Notes: generated by a model not told the origin, from the sequence alone. A stretch of DNA of 64,000 nucleotides from Amia ocellicauda (GCF_036373705.1 NC_089856.1:24577798-24641797), one strand, 5' to 3'; shown: positions 43,525 to 57,050, counted from the first letter of the stretch. Numbers and translations: made by a program.

Positions 43525-46500
43525 GTGTGTTGGGAAGCTAGTCACTGATAGCCTCACTATGACTCTATAAATAATCTTATAGTTTCCATATACATTTGTA
43601 ATAATACACACTGGGCTGTATAAAGGCGATAATCTCTAGAATACTGGGCAGGATTCTAAACCTGAGGCCTCTGAACTTCAGCACTCACACACTGCAACAC
43701 CCACAGAGCCTGACTGTAGGTACATATTTTAAGACACATTAATTACAATCTCCACCCTAAAACTCATTCTTGGGCCACACAACATATCCTGCTGGTACCC
43801 AGCTGGCACACATCATTGTCACTATATTGGAAAAAACATAGCTGAAAGGTTGTGGCTGTGATTGTGAATTCATATGTTGTTCCAACGTGTATACAACACT
43901 GGTTAAATGATTCTGTTAGACATAATGTTAGCCATGTTACAGAACTGTAAGAGGCTTTATTTGTATATAATTATATTTATAAATAACCTCACTAGCAGAG
44001 GGTGTTATATACAAGTCATCATGTATTTTACATAATTTACACATTTGTTTTAGTATTATTATGTATAGTATTTGTTAATGAAATCAAATATGTAATGAAT
44101 ACTTGGCTAAAATTGTCATTATTTATTTAATTAGTACTGTTTACTACATCTTGTAACATCTAAGATTATTTTAAATGCTTGGGTGTTCAAATGTATGCTG
44201 CCCCAATGACAACATCACACCATTGTCATAAATGTATAGTGATGTCAATTAATAGTTTCAGAAAAAATGTTGTTTGTGTTACAATACTGTTGTATTTTGG
44301 ATCTCGCAACATTGAACTGAACATCCCTGGGATCCACAATCTGAATGTCATTTCACATTTCAGCAGAATGACAAATTGTTACCTGGGTATTTCATTTTGC
44401 CCAGGTTGCATGAAGCAGCACTCAGTACTTGGCAAACACACCACAGTACCTTGCATGAATAGTCTAGTCCCAACAGATGCCTTTTGTAATGAGGATGCTT
44501 GGGTATTTAAGCACGTATGCCCTATCATTACACCAGAATAGGCCAGCCCATTTGGCAATGCTACCAATGCCATTGTATATCTGTAGATTGCAGGCTAGTC
44601 CAAGTCAAGTATTAGTAGAGGATATCTCTCTCTTTTTTATTACAGTGGTTACCTATTTCTGATACAAAGGACTTTGTTGGTTTAACTCTCAGCATGGGTA
44701 GGCATAATTTCAGTGGACACAGATTCTCCTGAGTTATGTTTTATCAGTTAGAGCATTAATTGCATTTTATTTTTGTCAGTCAACCTTTACTTTCAAAGCA
44801 GTAAATGAGGTTTGCATCTTTCCCTGTCCACAGACATTGATAACAGTGGCTATGTCAGCGACTTTGAGTTGCAGGAACTCTTTAGAGAGGCCAGATTTTC
44901 CTTACCGGGCTTCAAGGTGCGAGAAATCGTAGAGAAGATGCTGGGGGCGGCCGACCACAACAAAGACGAAAAGATATCTTTTGAAGAGTTTGTATCGGTA
45001 ATCCCTTCTCCTGCACTTGCTGTTTTGACTCACAGAACTAATTTCCTTTCATTTAAATGTTATGAAATAAAAGTGTAAGTTCACATTTTGCAAACTGTAT
45101 ATGATTTGTTCAGGAGTTGACCATCATTAGTGTTATCGAGGCTGCAAAACAACTTAATTTCTGTTATTAGCCAAATTAGCTTAAGCAATTAGCTAAAGTC
45201 AGTTTGGTGTTAAACACATGTAAACTTTAAAACACACACATACACACAACATGCAATATAGCTACAGAAAATAGTCTGAAAATACCTACTGTTAGAACCA
45301 ACTGAGCTCTCCATTACAGCATAATCAACTTAACCCTTAAGCAAAAATAAGTGAACCTGATAATCAAATGTTCTGTTTAAGTAAATGAAGGGGGCAATTG
45401 AATAACTGTGAAAACCAGAGAGACACTTGAAAGCTCCTGCACTGAAACAAGGCCAAATATAGGACAGAATGTGTACAATTGGAATCAGCAAATGATCTAA
45501 CAAGCTGCGTGTTTTTTGTTTTGTTTGTTTGTTTGCTTTTTAATACCTCATGTAATGGGTATGCAAGTATCTGTTGCATTGATTTTGTTTTTCCTTTTTT
45601 TTTTTCGTCTGCCCATAGCTTTATCAGGAGTTGAAAAGTAAGGAGGTCAGAGAGTCGTTCCGCAAAGCCATTAACAAGAAAGATGGAATTAGGTCCTTTG
45701 GAGGGACCTCTGGCATATCCAGTGAAGGAACACAGCATTCGTATTCCGGTAATGAAGAGTGAACGTTGACTCATAGATAAATTGTGCATAGGCAGTTAAC
45801 ACAAAAGGGAGTTTCTGGCGTAACATTAATTAGGTGCTACTGTAGAACAGTAATAGGTGGGTGGTCTGCACACACACACACACACACACACACAAACCAT
45901 AATATTCTTCTATTTATTGATTTATTACTGCTCTAATCTGGTAATCCAAGTTATGCCTGAGATTTTTAATGGATACCTGTCTCATTCTGTCTGCATTCAG
46001 ATGAAGAAAAAGTTGCATTTGTGAACTGGATTAACAAGACTTTGGCCGAAGATCCAGATTGCAAACATCTATTGCCTATGGACCCGGAAAATGAGAGCCT
46101 TTTCAAATCTGTGAAGGACGGCATACTCCTGTGGTATTAATATGGTTATTGTTAAAGGATGTATTTTAACTTTGGTCTGGTGATGACGGTGTAAGCTCAT
46201 TACAATGCACTGCAGAAAGGATTGACTGCAACAAAATCAACACCAAAATTACAAAATTTACAACTGGACTGCTTTACTGTTGAAATATGAGACTTTACTC
46301 TATACACCATTGTTCTACATTGTTAGATTTACTACTTTATGGTGTACCACTGATTTTTTTTAAAGAAACACAGTAGACGAATGAAATACTTTAAATCAAT
46401 AAATAAATAATTCCTACCAGACAAAACTTTGTACATCAGAACAAGCTCATGTTTCTCACTGAAATATTTTTTTTTAATTAAAATTGTATATTGGTGTGGA

Positions 46501-49500
46501 CCGATAGAAGAGATTGGTGTGTCACACATTTGTTTATTGAGTAGGTGTGACTGAAGCTTGAAAAGGTTGGGTTACACTATCTTAGAGAACAATTAGCTTG
46601 AGTCTTGTACATAAGACATTTTGTCTACATTTATCATCCATGCCTTACACTGTATAGTGCTTAAGAATTGCTGTCTTTTTCATTTAGCAAAATGATAAAC
46701 TTTTCCCAGCCAGATACGATTGACGATAGGGTTATAAATACAAAGAAACTGACAACATTTACCATTTCTGTAAGTACCAATATTTGATTTTACAATCCAC
46801 TACAATAAAATGTAATTGTTGCAATTGTGTTGCAGTTGTTGGAAAAGTGAGCAGTCCTAATGTATGTTATGAAACAGTGTGTGTAGTAATCATTGCAATG
46901 TAATTGTTATAAAGAAATGGGGCTGCATAATTAATGCTTTATTCTTGTCATCATTGCTGATTTTATAAAGCGATATAATTTGAGATCAACAAAGTTGTTT
47001 TTTCTTTTGCCCAGTGGGTTTAAGCAGATTATTTTGTGTTGCAGGAAAATCTGGTCCTAGCTTTGAATTCGGCCTCAGCCATTGGCTGCACCGTGGTCAA
47101 TATTGATGCCCAGGACCTGATTATGGGAAAGCCACACTTGGTACTGGGCCTACTGTGGCAGATCATCAAGATCGGCCTGTTTGCTGATATTCAGATCTCC
47201 AGAAATGAAGGTAACACAATGTGGAGGGTGAAAAAATGGGTTTTCTAACTCCAGATTCCAGATTGAGTGATGTTTTATTAATCTTCTCCCCCTCCCCCCT
47301 TCCCTGTAGTCATCAATTCAAACTTGTAAATGTACCTTCTCCTGGGGGCTGGGATGGGAAGAGAGGAGATGGGTTTCAGCCTTTATCACACTCTACACTG
47401 TTCATTGAAATTAAACTGTTTTGGAGGAGAGCTTGAATGCACAAACTCCGAATATGAAGTGCAATGTTCCTAGCGATAATGTTTGTGTCTCCACAGCACT
47501 CATTGCTCTGCTGGGGGAAGGAGAGGACCTGGAACAACTACTGTCCATGTCCCCAGAGGAGCTTCTGCTGCGCTGGGTCAACTACCACCTCAATAATGCT
47601 GGCTGGCAGCCAATCGGAAACTTCACTGAGGATATCAAGGTGCTGCCTCACTGTACTATTCAGACTCAGCCAAAGTCTCCCTTTCTCCTCCTCTCCTCTT
47701 TATTGTCTGGCTTCTTACAGCACTGTGCTTGTCACTGTACTCTTGTCATCAACTTCTTTGAGTGTGGACTGTGTTGTAAAGGTTGATTTATTTATTTTAA
47801 GAACTGTATTAATACATACATGCTTACACATATTTTGTTTACTGTTATTTGCACTAATATGTTTTTATATTTTACTGTTTGTATTTAGTTTGATCACTTA
47901 AGAGCACTCAGAGAAAGTATGAAATAGCATATCTAAAAACAAACAAACATACATGGATATAAATCATTACAAACTGAAACTGAAGCTAGATTTGTTTACT
48001 AACTATTTCTCTTTCTCATACAGATATTCCTTCTGCTCATTTCAGATCAATATAGATACATTGTATATATAGACGTACACTGTATTTCTTTGTTGTTGTT
48101 GTCACTGAATTACAGAGAAACATTCATTTATAGATATTGTTTTTGAAGGAAGATCAAATACCAGATACAATATATATATATATATTCTGAAGTATCTCAT
48201 TCTCATTTCACTCAGATAAGTCACGTGTTGTAGGTTTGTATTGAAACTTATTAATCATTAGCGTTTCCATTTTTTGATTTCTGTAGGGTTGTCTTGAGAA
48301 TTCAGTGCAATGCATGCATCATATGTATTAACAGTTGCAGATCAATGATACCTTTATTAACAAGACTATGATGATAAAACTATAATGTTTAATGTAGGGT
48401 CTAGTGAATCACTGGTTTATGATTTGTTTAGGACTCCAAAGCCTATTTTCACCTGCTGAACCAAATTGCACCAAAAGGAGAAAGAGACGATGAAATCAAA
48501 ATTACTATTGACATGTCAAGATTTACTGTAAGTGAAAAAAATATATTAACCATATTCTGTATACACATTGTATTCAGTCCCTGAGCCTGAATTAGCTTTA
48601 CTTTAATGCATGTCAAATGCCACTACTTGTTGCCATTGACAGTTTAAGTTGGAACAAAAACCAAAAGACCTGAACTTAGCTCTCAATTAATCTGATTGAT
48701 CCAATTATTGACACAAAATAAAAAAAAATGTAAAAGTCTTTTTAAAAGAGACTGTTGATTCAGCGAATAGAAAAAAAGTGTCTAGACCTGGACCGAAGTA
48801 TTAAATTAAGTTTAATTAGATAATTAAACCAATTAACTGATAATTTAGATATGGAGAAAAAACAGAAGGCTATTAACTGTGAGAGACTTCTGTTAGATAG
48901 ATTGACGAACAGATTCATTGGAAGATAGGCGGGTAGATTTAGAAGTTAAATTTGTTCTAATTATTAATTCAGTGTTATAAAGGTATTTAGCCAGATTAAA
49001 AATGTTCTTATATAGTCAGAGGTGTTCTGTTTTTTGTTCTTTAATGTTCAGCTTACTACACTAGTCAAAATGAGCATCCTCCACATTTGTGTAGCAAATA
49101 AGGATTTTATTTTTGGCAGTTGGGTTAAGGTACAATTTCAAATCTCTGGGTTTACTAATATACAGTACAAAGCATTTAGGCAAAGAGCTAGGTAGGTACA
49201 TAGGGAGATGATACACAGAATGGCACACAACAAGGTATTTTCCTAGATAGGGGCTCTCACAGTATGACTGCTCTCTCCTCCCAGGAGAAGGATGATATTC
49301 AAAGGGCAGAGTTCATGCTCCAGCAAGCTGCCAGACTGGACTGCAGACAGTTTGTCACCCCTGCAGATGTTGTAGCCGGGATTCATAAACTCAACATCGC
49401 TTTTGTGGCCAACCTATTTAATACCTACCCAGCCCTGAACAAACCAAACCACAACGATATTGATTTGTCTTTGCTGGAAGGTAGGGGTTATCCACGTTTT

Positions 49501-52500
49501 TTGTTGTTGTTGATTTATTTATTTATTTGCTTACATTATTCCGAGAGAATAACTTCTTCAGAGATGATTTCTTACACTTATTCAACTGACCACAAGAGGT
49601 CGCACAATGTTACTAAATGCTTACTACATTGACTTCCAGTTTAGTGGGACAAGAAGGGGCAAGTACTGGATTTATTTTATTTTTTAAAATATGTGCATAT
49701 CCTGCAAAGGGTGTTGTGAATTATGCTATTACTATTTGGCCTAGTAGATTACCACCAAATGCTTTTAACATAATACCAATACCTCTTGGCATGGTACGCT
49801 TACAGGTCTCCAGAGTCTCTGAGATCTGGAATACCCTGACTGATTAAATCAAGTAAACAGATTCCTTGCTTGCTTTTTAAGCTGCTTTAAAAAAAATCCC
49901 TCCTTTAATTGCCATACTCTGGAAGAATGCTGTGCATGAAGGGTGCTACACAAATATATTATTGTGTCCTAACTATTATCATTCTTGACATTATTCTTCA
50001 AAAGACTGTAAATGTGTTTTAGTATCTTTAAGTGTCACTACTCTTCTCTTTTTATCTGGTTGGAATGTCACTGTTTATAAATTAAAGCCCATGAGCATAG
50101 GAACAGCTAAGGAAACTGAAAGTGAGTCCATCAACAGTGTTATTATGATAGCTCAGGTTTGTTTATTTGTTTGATTTTCTGTTTGTTTGTCTGTTTTTGT
50201 TTTCTATCTTCCCAGAGCTGACCCCTCCTATTGTAGGTACTGTGTTAAGTCTTGATCCGTTTGAGCATTTTCTTCTTATTCTCCTTTATTTCTCCCTTTT
50301 TTCTCCAGTGTGTAACCCCCATCAGTAATGCAGAGGTAATTCTGTCACCATGGTCTGGCCAGTCTAATCTTGTTTTGTTCCCTCAAAATTAGGATAAATT
50401 CCCCTTTGCTTGCTGATGGGATGTTTTCTGTTTGGATTATTTTACCTACTGTGAGATACTCAAATATTCAGATGTTTGGTTAGTCCTCATTTGTCCATGA
50501 AATGTGTTTATAGGCCCAAACTTGCAAGAAATTGACATCTTATAATAAAATACTGTTTGTCAACATAAATCTTACCAAGATTGATAACAGACCTTGATAT
50601 TCTAATCAGTGAAACACAAAATAATAAGAGTACTGGTTGGGCTAGGTCAGAGGGTGGTATCTGAGTTCTTTTCCCAGGATGTGGTTGGATATACAAAGAC
50701 TTGTCAATAAATTGGCATTAATAATTGGTAGGTGTAAAGAGCACAACACAGAACTACTTTGGCAAAACCCTGTCTATAATATGTTCTCTGGGAACTAGGG
50801 GGGGTGCGGACGAGGTGAAGAGTGGGTGGGGGGGTGTGGACGAAGTGACAGGTGCGATGATGACAAGGTGACGACCAGGATGATGAAGTGACAAGTCAGG
50901 TGGAGGGGAGGCGACTGGGACAAATGATTCATGGGGCTTAGGGCAATACTGATTGGGTAACACCTTAGCTACAAATAGAGCTTGTGTTAAAAATGCCAGT
51001 CTGCTAAACCTTTCTTTTGTATTAGGCTTATTACCTTGGAACTCAGGATTTTGTTTACTAGCAGTTATATTTTGTCTTAAACAGTATTCTGCACTGTCTA
51101 TTAGTTTCTTTCTCTAGTTTTCATAATTTTAGACCTACCAGTGGTGCAGAGAAGTGGAAACAAGCTACTCACACCTAGGATGTCTCTCAAGTGCTCCTTA
51201 TAATTCTTGCTACATTAAAATCCTTGTGTGAAGTCTTATCTGCATTATATGTGGTTTACATTTTATTGCATACCCTGTTTGAAATGACTGCTTCCAACAG
51301 GATATCAACTCATGGTTAAACTGTTCATTTAATTAAATAGTTTGATAAGCTGAGCATGATATTCCATGAATCAAATAAACAACATATCAGTTATTGATAT
51401 AAAAAAAGAGTAATTTTATTAGGGCAACTAGGTTTACTTTATAATTCAGTTATATTCTTATTAAGAGAAGGTGTCAGAACATGTTATAGAGCCCAATAAT
51501 TATTACAATCATTTAGAACATTGTATGGGTATGTAATATAAATTTCTGCTTTTTTATATGAAATGCTGCATTTTCTTCTATATTTGTATTTACTGGATTG
51601 TGTTTACAAACTTACAAACAATTTGTTTGCTTGTTTCTATTCAGCATGCACGTTTCCTGTGTTAGCATAGTTTTGAAATAGTGCTATATTTCCCCAGTGT
51701 ATAATATGGCCACCCTGCATTATGGCATTTTGAATTTGTTCAATCACAGATATTACTATAATCTGCAACACCACCAGTCACTGTGGAATTTAATTGAATG
51801 AATGGTTGAATTAAATCTGAATGCTTTAAAGACTTTAATTTGCATTGACCTGGGTTGTAACAAAAGATCTGTACTGAAACATTGCTTATAAACTTTACAC
51901 CTAATTACATTTAGGGAAGAAAACTTGGTGAACCAGTGAATACAAACAAGAGCTTTTTTGATAATGTTTCCTGGTTCAAATCCCACATTAACTGACTTCT
52001 GGTTTCCTTGTTTTATTTAACCTGTTTATTAATTTAACATTAAAAAGGTAATCTTGTAAATTCTTAAGCAGTGTTTAAGGGAGTTTAATTCACTTTTTAG
52101 TGACTGTAAGTTGCTTTGGATAAAAGCATTTGTGAGAGTGCTAATTATTAAAGCAGTATATACCATTGTATAGTTGTCCTAAACACCTGGACTCCCTGAA
52201 AACAAAGAAGTTATAAGGACTGAAAGTCTATGAGAACAGACACTCGTTCTCAAAAATATACTTTTTTTTGTTTAATCAAAACAAAACAAAATGTGTTTCA
52301 ATCGGTTTGATAAAGTGTAGGGTATATGGTTTTATATCTGCCTTTAGGGTACCTGTTCTGTTGACAGACGTCTGACTTTGGTTTCCAGTGCTAAAGAAAA
52401 TCTATACAAAATTATATAGTATCAGTTTACAGGGCAGCAATAATCACAGAGGCTCCACCACAAATTGGCATGTCCTTTCACTGCTTAAAGACAGGCCCAA

Positions 52501-55500
52501 CAGCAGGGTTCTATTTCCTACTCTGAAAGCTAACATTTTTGAGGTATAATTCCCAAATATGCTGTCCAGTAGATTGGTCAAGGGGAATTGGTGCCTGTAA
52601 TAGCAGGAGAAATTTCAAAAATGTTGTGCTCCCTGTCTTGAAAAGACATTCCATGTTTATAAAGTTGTGTGTATCATTACAGGAGAAACAAGAGAAGAAA
52701 GAACATTCCGGAACTGGATGAATTCCTTGGGGGCGTACCCATATGTCAACCACTTATATCGGTAAAACAGTCTTCTTAACCTAATTTATAATAAATAAAT
52801 ACATGCAATCATACATACATAAAATAAATAAATAACCAATATGAAACAAATAGATTAATTCATATCAGCATGTGGCTGCACATTTTTTTAACACATAAAA
52901 ATGTCTTAAATATTTGACTAGCTTGACTTTACCTGTGTTTGTGTGTGTGTGTGCATTTTGTTTTTATCATTAAGAAGCCAGTTACTAGTTTATGGGAATG
53001 CTCGGTTACTACTTTGTTTATACTGGGTTATTCAGAGCTTATGCTTGCCCTTTACAATAATGCCCATAAATTCCTAATGAAAGAATGTATTATCACCAGA
53101 GGAATATGGCCTGAATAAATCATGCGCTTGCTCTGAGCTCTGATGCTGATCACAACCTTACCCCCAACCCTAGTTTGTAACCCAATCCCTAACTCTAACC
53201 CCTCACCCTAACCCTAATTGTTATACCCAAGACCTACATCAGAACTCAGAGGACGTTTATGAGGTGTTATGCCTGCAGTGTTATTCTTGTGCAATTCATA
53301 CATTCGCTTAGTAGGAATATGTGGTCATTATTATGTGTACCAGCACAGCTTTCATTCCCTGATCTTATGTGTAATCCTGCTTTGTATCGCTATAATGTTT
53401 CTCCACACACTCTACAGTGACCTGACTGATGCCCTGGTGATCCTTCAGCTGTATGAAAAAATCCAGGTTCCAGTGGAGCAGAAGCGAGTGAACAGACCGC
53501 CTTATCCTGCCCTGGGAGGCAATATGAGAAAGGTTAGTCCTAATATCAGCTGGCAATACGTGTATACTGTAGTAGTGGAAAACATTCACACCGTTCATTT
53601 GAATCAATGTAAGCTTGTGATTCTTCTATTTGAATTAATATTGTTAATTGAATTGTACTTGTATATGAATTCTATCTTTTCGGAATTTGTTGAACCCTGA
53701 TTCAGCCTTGTGAAAACTCTTAACTATTCCTGTTACAGTTGAGACAATAGGTTGCCTCTCTGTCTTAATCAAGTGTTCACCTAACTCTGAGAAGATGTAA
53801 TTGAACATTAATAACCAAATGACATTTCAAAAGTTTTGTGAATTATTTTGACTACAACTGTGTAGTGATTTATGCAATTTTGACCATTTCTGTGAAAAAT
53901 GTAAAAACAGTTAACGAGAACACACTCAGCCCCAAGTGGATCATTACTTTACTTCCTGGTTTGCATCCACCTATGGGTTGTACAAGGACATCTTACGGTG
54001 TGAGGAGTAATTTGATTTTCATGTTGGGATGTGAAAGGTTATTGATCTTTCCCCACCCCAAAAAAATAATTAAAAAGGTTTACTGATTGCAAAATGCTGG
54101 GCTAATAATGTTGGTGCATTCTAGGATCTGTATATGTGATGGGGGGTCCCCAAGGGGGGGATAGAAGGAATTTCCTACTAGGACTCCACCCACGTCACTA
54201 AACCCCTCCTCCATGGCTATGCCACTCCTTTAATAATGAGGAAAGGAGACCTCTAATTCAATACCAATCGCTTAATCTCTGCATCAATCCCCACAGCAGG
54301 TCCAGGTCCCGGGACGCCCAACACAGACACCAGAATGCACTATTCTACATTTAACTTTAACACTCCTCTATACAAGCCAAAAATTCATATGTCTTAAAAG
54401 GAGCCCCTTAGACATAAAATCAGTCTCATTTCCCACCCCTTCATTTCTCGCCCGCTTCCTCCATTGGCCGCCTATCCCATCGCTGCACGCCTCTTCCACA
54501 GCCTTCCGCCACCCACAGTTCCTGCCTCTTCGGCAGCCCGGCAGCCTCCCCCTGTGAAGACTTTTCATTCTCAGCTGGGTGCTCCTGCTACGTGCTGTCC
54601 CCTGTTCATTTTAAACAGTTTCTATCTCAATTAGTCAATCAGGCTCAGCTGCATCAATTAATTAGCTTCCAATTCTATCAAGCTGGGAGGAATCCGTGTC
54701 TAATATTAAATCAAACAAAATACAGAACAATGCAAACAAAATAGCCCACATGTAAAGTGAATATAATTAAATGCATAAAGAAACAATGTATGCAATATAA
54801 AAAACACTGAATATTTGAAAAATAAATACAAAGTAATATAATCGTGAAAAACCAACCATCACCATCTGTGACATATACACCGGGGACTTTCTTATGTGTT
54901 CCTAAAAGAAAACTAGGAATCACATTACATTGTTTCTTATATATTCATGCAAATCACCATATATTCAAACACAGACTCCTGATGCATACACTAGATGTCT
55001 TACAGTGTTCTGACTGGTTTGAGTGTCTTTGTTGGTTTGATTTTGTTTTTTCATTTTCTAGCTTGAAAACTGTAACTATGCAGTTGAACTTGGAAAGAAG
55101 GAAGCTAAATTCTCCTTGGTTGGGATCGGGGGAGTAAACATTAATGAAGGCAATAAAACACATACATTGGCCTTGGTGTGGCAGCTAATGAGAAGGTAAT
55201 TAAAAACAACAACATTGTTTTTATAAAGCTATGCCACAATTTTGCTGTCAAATCATACAAAGAAATAGGAAAGTCAAATTAAACACCAAGCCTAAAATGC
55301 CAAAACACTAAGGGATAGCATACAATAGGAATTCAGCCTAAGAAAAGAAAGTGTTGTATCTCAAAATGCTATAGGTTCACAAAAGCGGTAAAATTATTTA
55401 TTAATTTGAAGGGCTAAGTTGAACATTTTAAGAGTGAGAGGTGTATAATTCAGGCCAAATGTATATTTAAAAAATATTTAGATAAAATAAAAGATTAGGG

Positions 55501-56683
55501 AATTTTTGCTTGTCCTTACCTTAAATTAAGATGTATCTGTAAATGTTTAATATTGCAGCTTTGTTTTTCAAAATAAGACCAAGGAACACTTTGAGGTGTC
55601 AACTGAAATAACACCTAGGAAATAGTCCAAACAGATTGAGGATCAGGACATCAGGGGACTTAGTAGTGTGTTAATTAAATTGACAACTACACACACAATG
55701 TTGTTCTGCTATTATTTTAATATAATGCAATTATTATCATTATTAACATGATAAATTAATATATTTATGTATGCATCCCTTCTTATTTTAGGTACACTGT
55801 GAAGGTTCTCTCTGATCTTGGGGAGGGTGAAAAAGTTAACGATGAATTAATTGTTAATTGGGTGAACACAGCTTTAAAAGAAGGCAAAAAGGAAACTGCC
55901 ATCACAAGCTTTAAGGTACATGGATTCCACTAAGATACTATTTATTTTTAAATGCTTCTGGACTGCCTAAAGGTGTCTTGCTCATTAAAGTGGCTGATTT
56001 CTACCACTAATGGACTTCACTTCCTTTTTAGGACAAGCTTATCAGCACCAGCTTACCGGTGATAGATTTAATAGACACTATTGCCCCCAATGCCATTAAA
56101 GAAGAAATGGTGAAGAGGGAGAACCTCTCGGATGAGGACAAGCTGAACAATGCAAAGTAGGTCTCTCTTCATTCTAATTAAATCTTTGATATCATATTTC
56201 TTAAGGAGGTAAAAAAATGCCCATTGATAATTGTTCCCTATTGTTTTTTGTAATTTTTTGCTGTTGCCAAATATTCAAGGCTTTTATATTTAAACATTTA
56301 GAGCAGTGGCTTTTTCTTTCTAAATATAACTTTGAGTTTCCAAGGTTTGTGTAAACATTTACAGCTTCCCCTTTTGAGAGAAATAGTGAAATAAATAATG
56401 ATATGGGAATTTTTACTGTACTGTAATATGTTTTCTAGTATCTGTATAATATAATGTATAATTATAAATTATTTTCCTGAGTGTAATCCTTTTCCCCCGT
56501 TACCATTGAATTTAATTTTGTATTTCTTTATTTGTTTTACATAGGTATGCAATTTCCGTTTCCCGTAAAATCGGGGCTCAAGTGTATGCTCTGCCTGACG
56601 ACTTAGTCGAAGTGAAACCAAAAATGGTGATGACAGTGTTTGCGTGTCTGATGGGAAGAGGCCTGAAGAATGTTAAAGCATGA
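43455..56683 (+). CDS. pls1: PLS1, plastin-1 (I-plastin/fimbrin), complete, 15 coding exons
   Basis: PLS1 is a Ca2+-regulated actin-bundling protein of microvilli and hair-cell stereocilia in the cytoplasm. The 15 exons splice to 631 codons; human PLS1 has 629. The protein starts [20 protein letters not shown] (human MENSTTTISREELEELQEAF). Two EF-hands follow (loops [12 protein letters not shown] and [12 protein letters not shown], residues about 24-75). Then come four calponin-homology domains forming two actin-binding units, about residues 120-380 and 395-630. The CH hallmarks [43 protein letters not shown] and VNWVNTAL are present. It ends [14 protein letters not shown]. It lies between ATR (opposite strand) and TRPC1 (same strand), as in human. 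Single-base phases agree at all 14 junctions. Confidence 0.97.
44834..44997 (+). CDS. pls1: PLS1 coding exon 2
   Basis: Residues 24-78, carrying both EF-hand loops and the linker [18 protein letters not shown]. Acceptor CCACAG, donor TCG|GTAATC. Confidence 0.96.
45619..45748 (+). CDS. pls1: PLS1 coding exon 3
   Basis: Residues 79-121, [20 protein letters not shown], then [16 protein letters not shown], the linker between EF-hands and the first CH domain. Donor G|GTAATG. Confidence 0.95.
45869..45894. repeat. (CA)n microsatellite in PLS1 intron 3
   Basis: Thirteen CA units. Confidence 0.95.
46001..46133 (+). CDS. pls1: PLS1 coding exon 4
   Basis: Residues 122-165, [20 protein letters not shown] through SVKDGILL, the start of CH1. 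Donor TG|GTATTA, phase 2. Confidence 0.95.
46688..46769 (+). CDS. pls1: PLS1 coding exon 5
   Basis: Residues 166-193, [20 protein letters not shown], then LTTFTIS. Acceptor TTTAG, donor TCT|GTAAGT. Confidence 0.95.
47045..47210 (+). CDS. pls1: PLS1 coding exon 6
   Basis: Residues 194-248, [20 protein letters not shown] through [20 protein letters not shown], the highly conserved end of CH1. Donor G|GTAACA. Confidence 0.97.
47497..47639 (+). CDS. pls1: PLS1 coding exon 7
   Basis: Residues 249-296, [20 protein letters not shown] and [15 protein letters not shown], the start of CH2. Donor AAG|GTGCTG. Confidence 0.96.
48432..48527 (+). CDS. pls1: PLS1 coding exon 8
   Basis: Residues 297-328, [20 protein letters not shown], then [12 protein letters not shown]. 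Phase 0 on both sides, donor ACT|GTAAGT. Confidence 0.95.
49285..49480 (+). CDS. pls1: PLS1 coding exon 9
   Basis: Residues 329-393, from [20 protein letters not shown] to [31 protein letters not shown] differs from human plastins at GNPKLN (here GIHKLN). Donor G|GTAGGG. Confidence 0.96.
50798..50925. repeat. Degenerate G-rich minisatellite in PLS1 intron 9
   Basis: Imperfect units of the type GACGAGGTGA / GACGAAGTGA / GATGAAGTGA occur between G runs of 6-7 bases. Confidence 0.6.
51912..52150 (+). mobile_element. Decayed tRNA-derived SINE in PLS1 intron 9
   Basis: A B-box-like GGTTCAAATCCC at 51974 follows an A-box-like stretch near 51930. The 3' end has the shared LINE/SINE tail TGTAAGTTGCTTTGGATAAA near 52104-52125. 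Confidence 0.55.
52683..52761 (+). CDS. pls1: PLS1 coding exon 10
   Basis: Residues 394-419, [20 protein letters not shown], then VNHLY, the start of CH3. It follows a 3.2-kb intron. Donor CG|GTAAAA, phase 2, giving Arg where human has Ser. Confidence 0.94.
53161..53218. repeat. Short telomere-like repeat (degenerate CCCTAA units)
   Basis: Several CCCTAA/CTCTAA-like units ending ACCCTAACCCTAATTG lie in PLS1 intron 10. Most are imperfect. Confidence 0.65.
53418..53532 (+). CDS. pls1: PLS1 coding exon 11
   Basis: Residues 420-458, [20 protein letters not shown], then [13 protein letters not shown]. Donor AAG|GTTAGT, phase 0. Confidence 0.95.
54110..54700. other. GC-richer insert of unknown origin in PLS1 intron 11
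   Basis: The base composition rises sharply (CCCACCCCTTCATTTCTCGC, CTCTTCGGCAGCCCGGCAGC) against AT-rich surroundings, which suggests a transposon fragment. No terminal repeats, coding block or target duplication was recognised. Confidence 0.3.
55062..55195 (+). CDS. pls1: PLS1 coding exon 12
   Basis: Residues 459-502, [20 protein letters not shown], then [20 protein letters not shown]. Acceptor TTCTAG, donor AG|GTAATT. Confidence 0.96.
55792..55915 (+). CDS. pls1: PLS1 coding exon 13
   Basis: Residues 503-544, [20 protein letters not shown], then [20 protein letters not shown], the start of CH4. Donor AAG|GTACAT. Confidence 0.96.
56032..56156 (+). CDS. pls1: PLS1 coding exon 14
   Basis: Residues 545-585, [20 protein letters not shown] through [11 protein letters not shown]. 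The donor AAA|GTAGGT is placed so that the next exon restores AKYAIS. Confidence 0.95.
56545..56683 (+). CDS. pls1: PLS1 coding exon 15 (terminal)
   Basis: Residues 586-631 and the TGA stop. [20 protein letters not shown] and [20 protein letters not shown] match plastins. It ends LKNVKA. Confidence 0.97.
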
Positions 56684-56984
56684 ATGAAATGTGCTGTTTT
56701 ATTACTGCCACACAGAGCATATACTAGAATATTGTTTACAGTTTTGTTGATTTTACCATATATAATAATCCTAGCATCTTATCTTTGCTAGCCATGTTCA
56801 AGGGAGTGTATTTTATTTTCTGATTGTTTTAAAACTTAAATCTTGTTTAGCTTATGATTTCAAAGCTCCTGTTATTTAATCAAATTTTGAATACTAAGAG
56901 ACCTTACTCTCCTGCCTTGATTTTTCCACATCTGAGATTCATAACCAAAGTGTTTGTATATCCATGTTACATTTTCAGTAGCTC

Positions 56985-56990
56985 ATTAAA
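56985..56990 (+). terminator. Possible PLS1 polyadenylation signal
   Basis: ATTAAA about 300 bases after the stop codon. No AATAAA was seen closer in this stretch. The actual cleavage site is unproven. Confidence 0.35.
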
Positions 56991-57048
56991 GATTAATTGT
57001 CAGAATCATGACATTTCCTGCATACAACACTTTCCCTTTAGCAGCAAA

Positions 57049-57050
<2 letters not shown>

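Noticed and set aside
45364..45789. Minus-strand open frame of 141 codons
   Set aside because: It overlaps PLS1 exon 3 in antisense and shows no protein family.
42307..45894. CRISPR-like arrays
   Set aside because: The repeats here are CA dinucleotide microsatellites, and no spaced direct repeats occur.
47464..47901. Plus-strand open frame of 145 codons
   Set aside because: It is an alternate frame over PLS1 exon 7 that reads on into intron 7.
53269..53700. 143-codon plus-strand frame as an independent gene
   Set aside because: It is PLS1 exon 11 with flanking intron read through; the plastin match stops at the splice sites.
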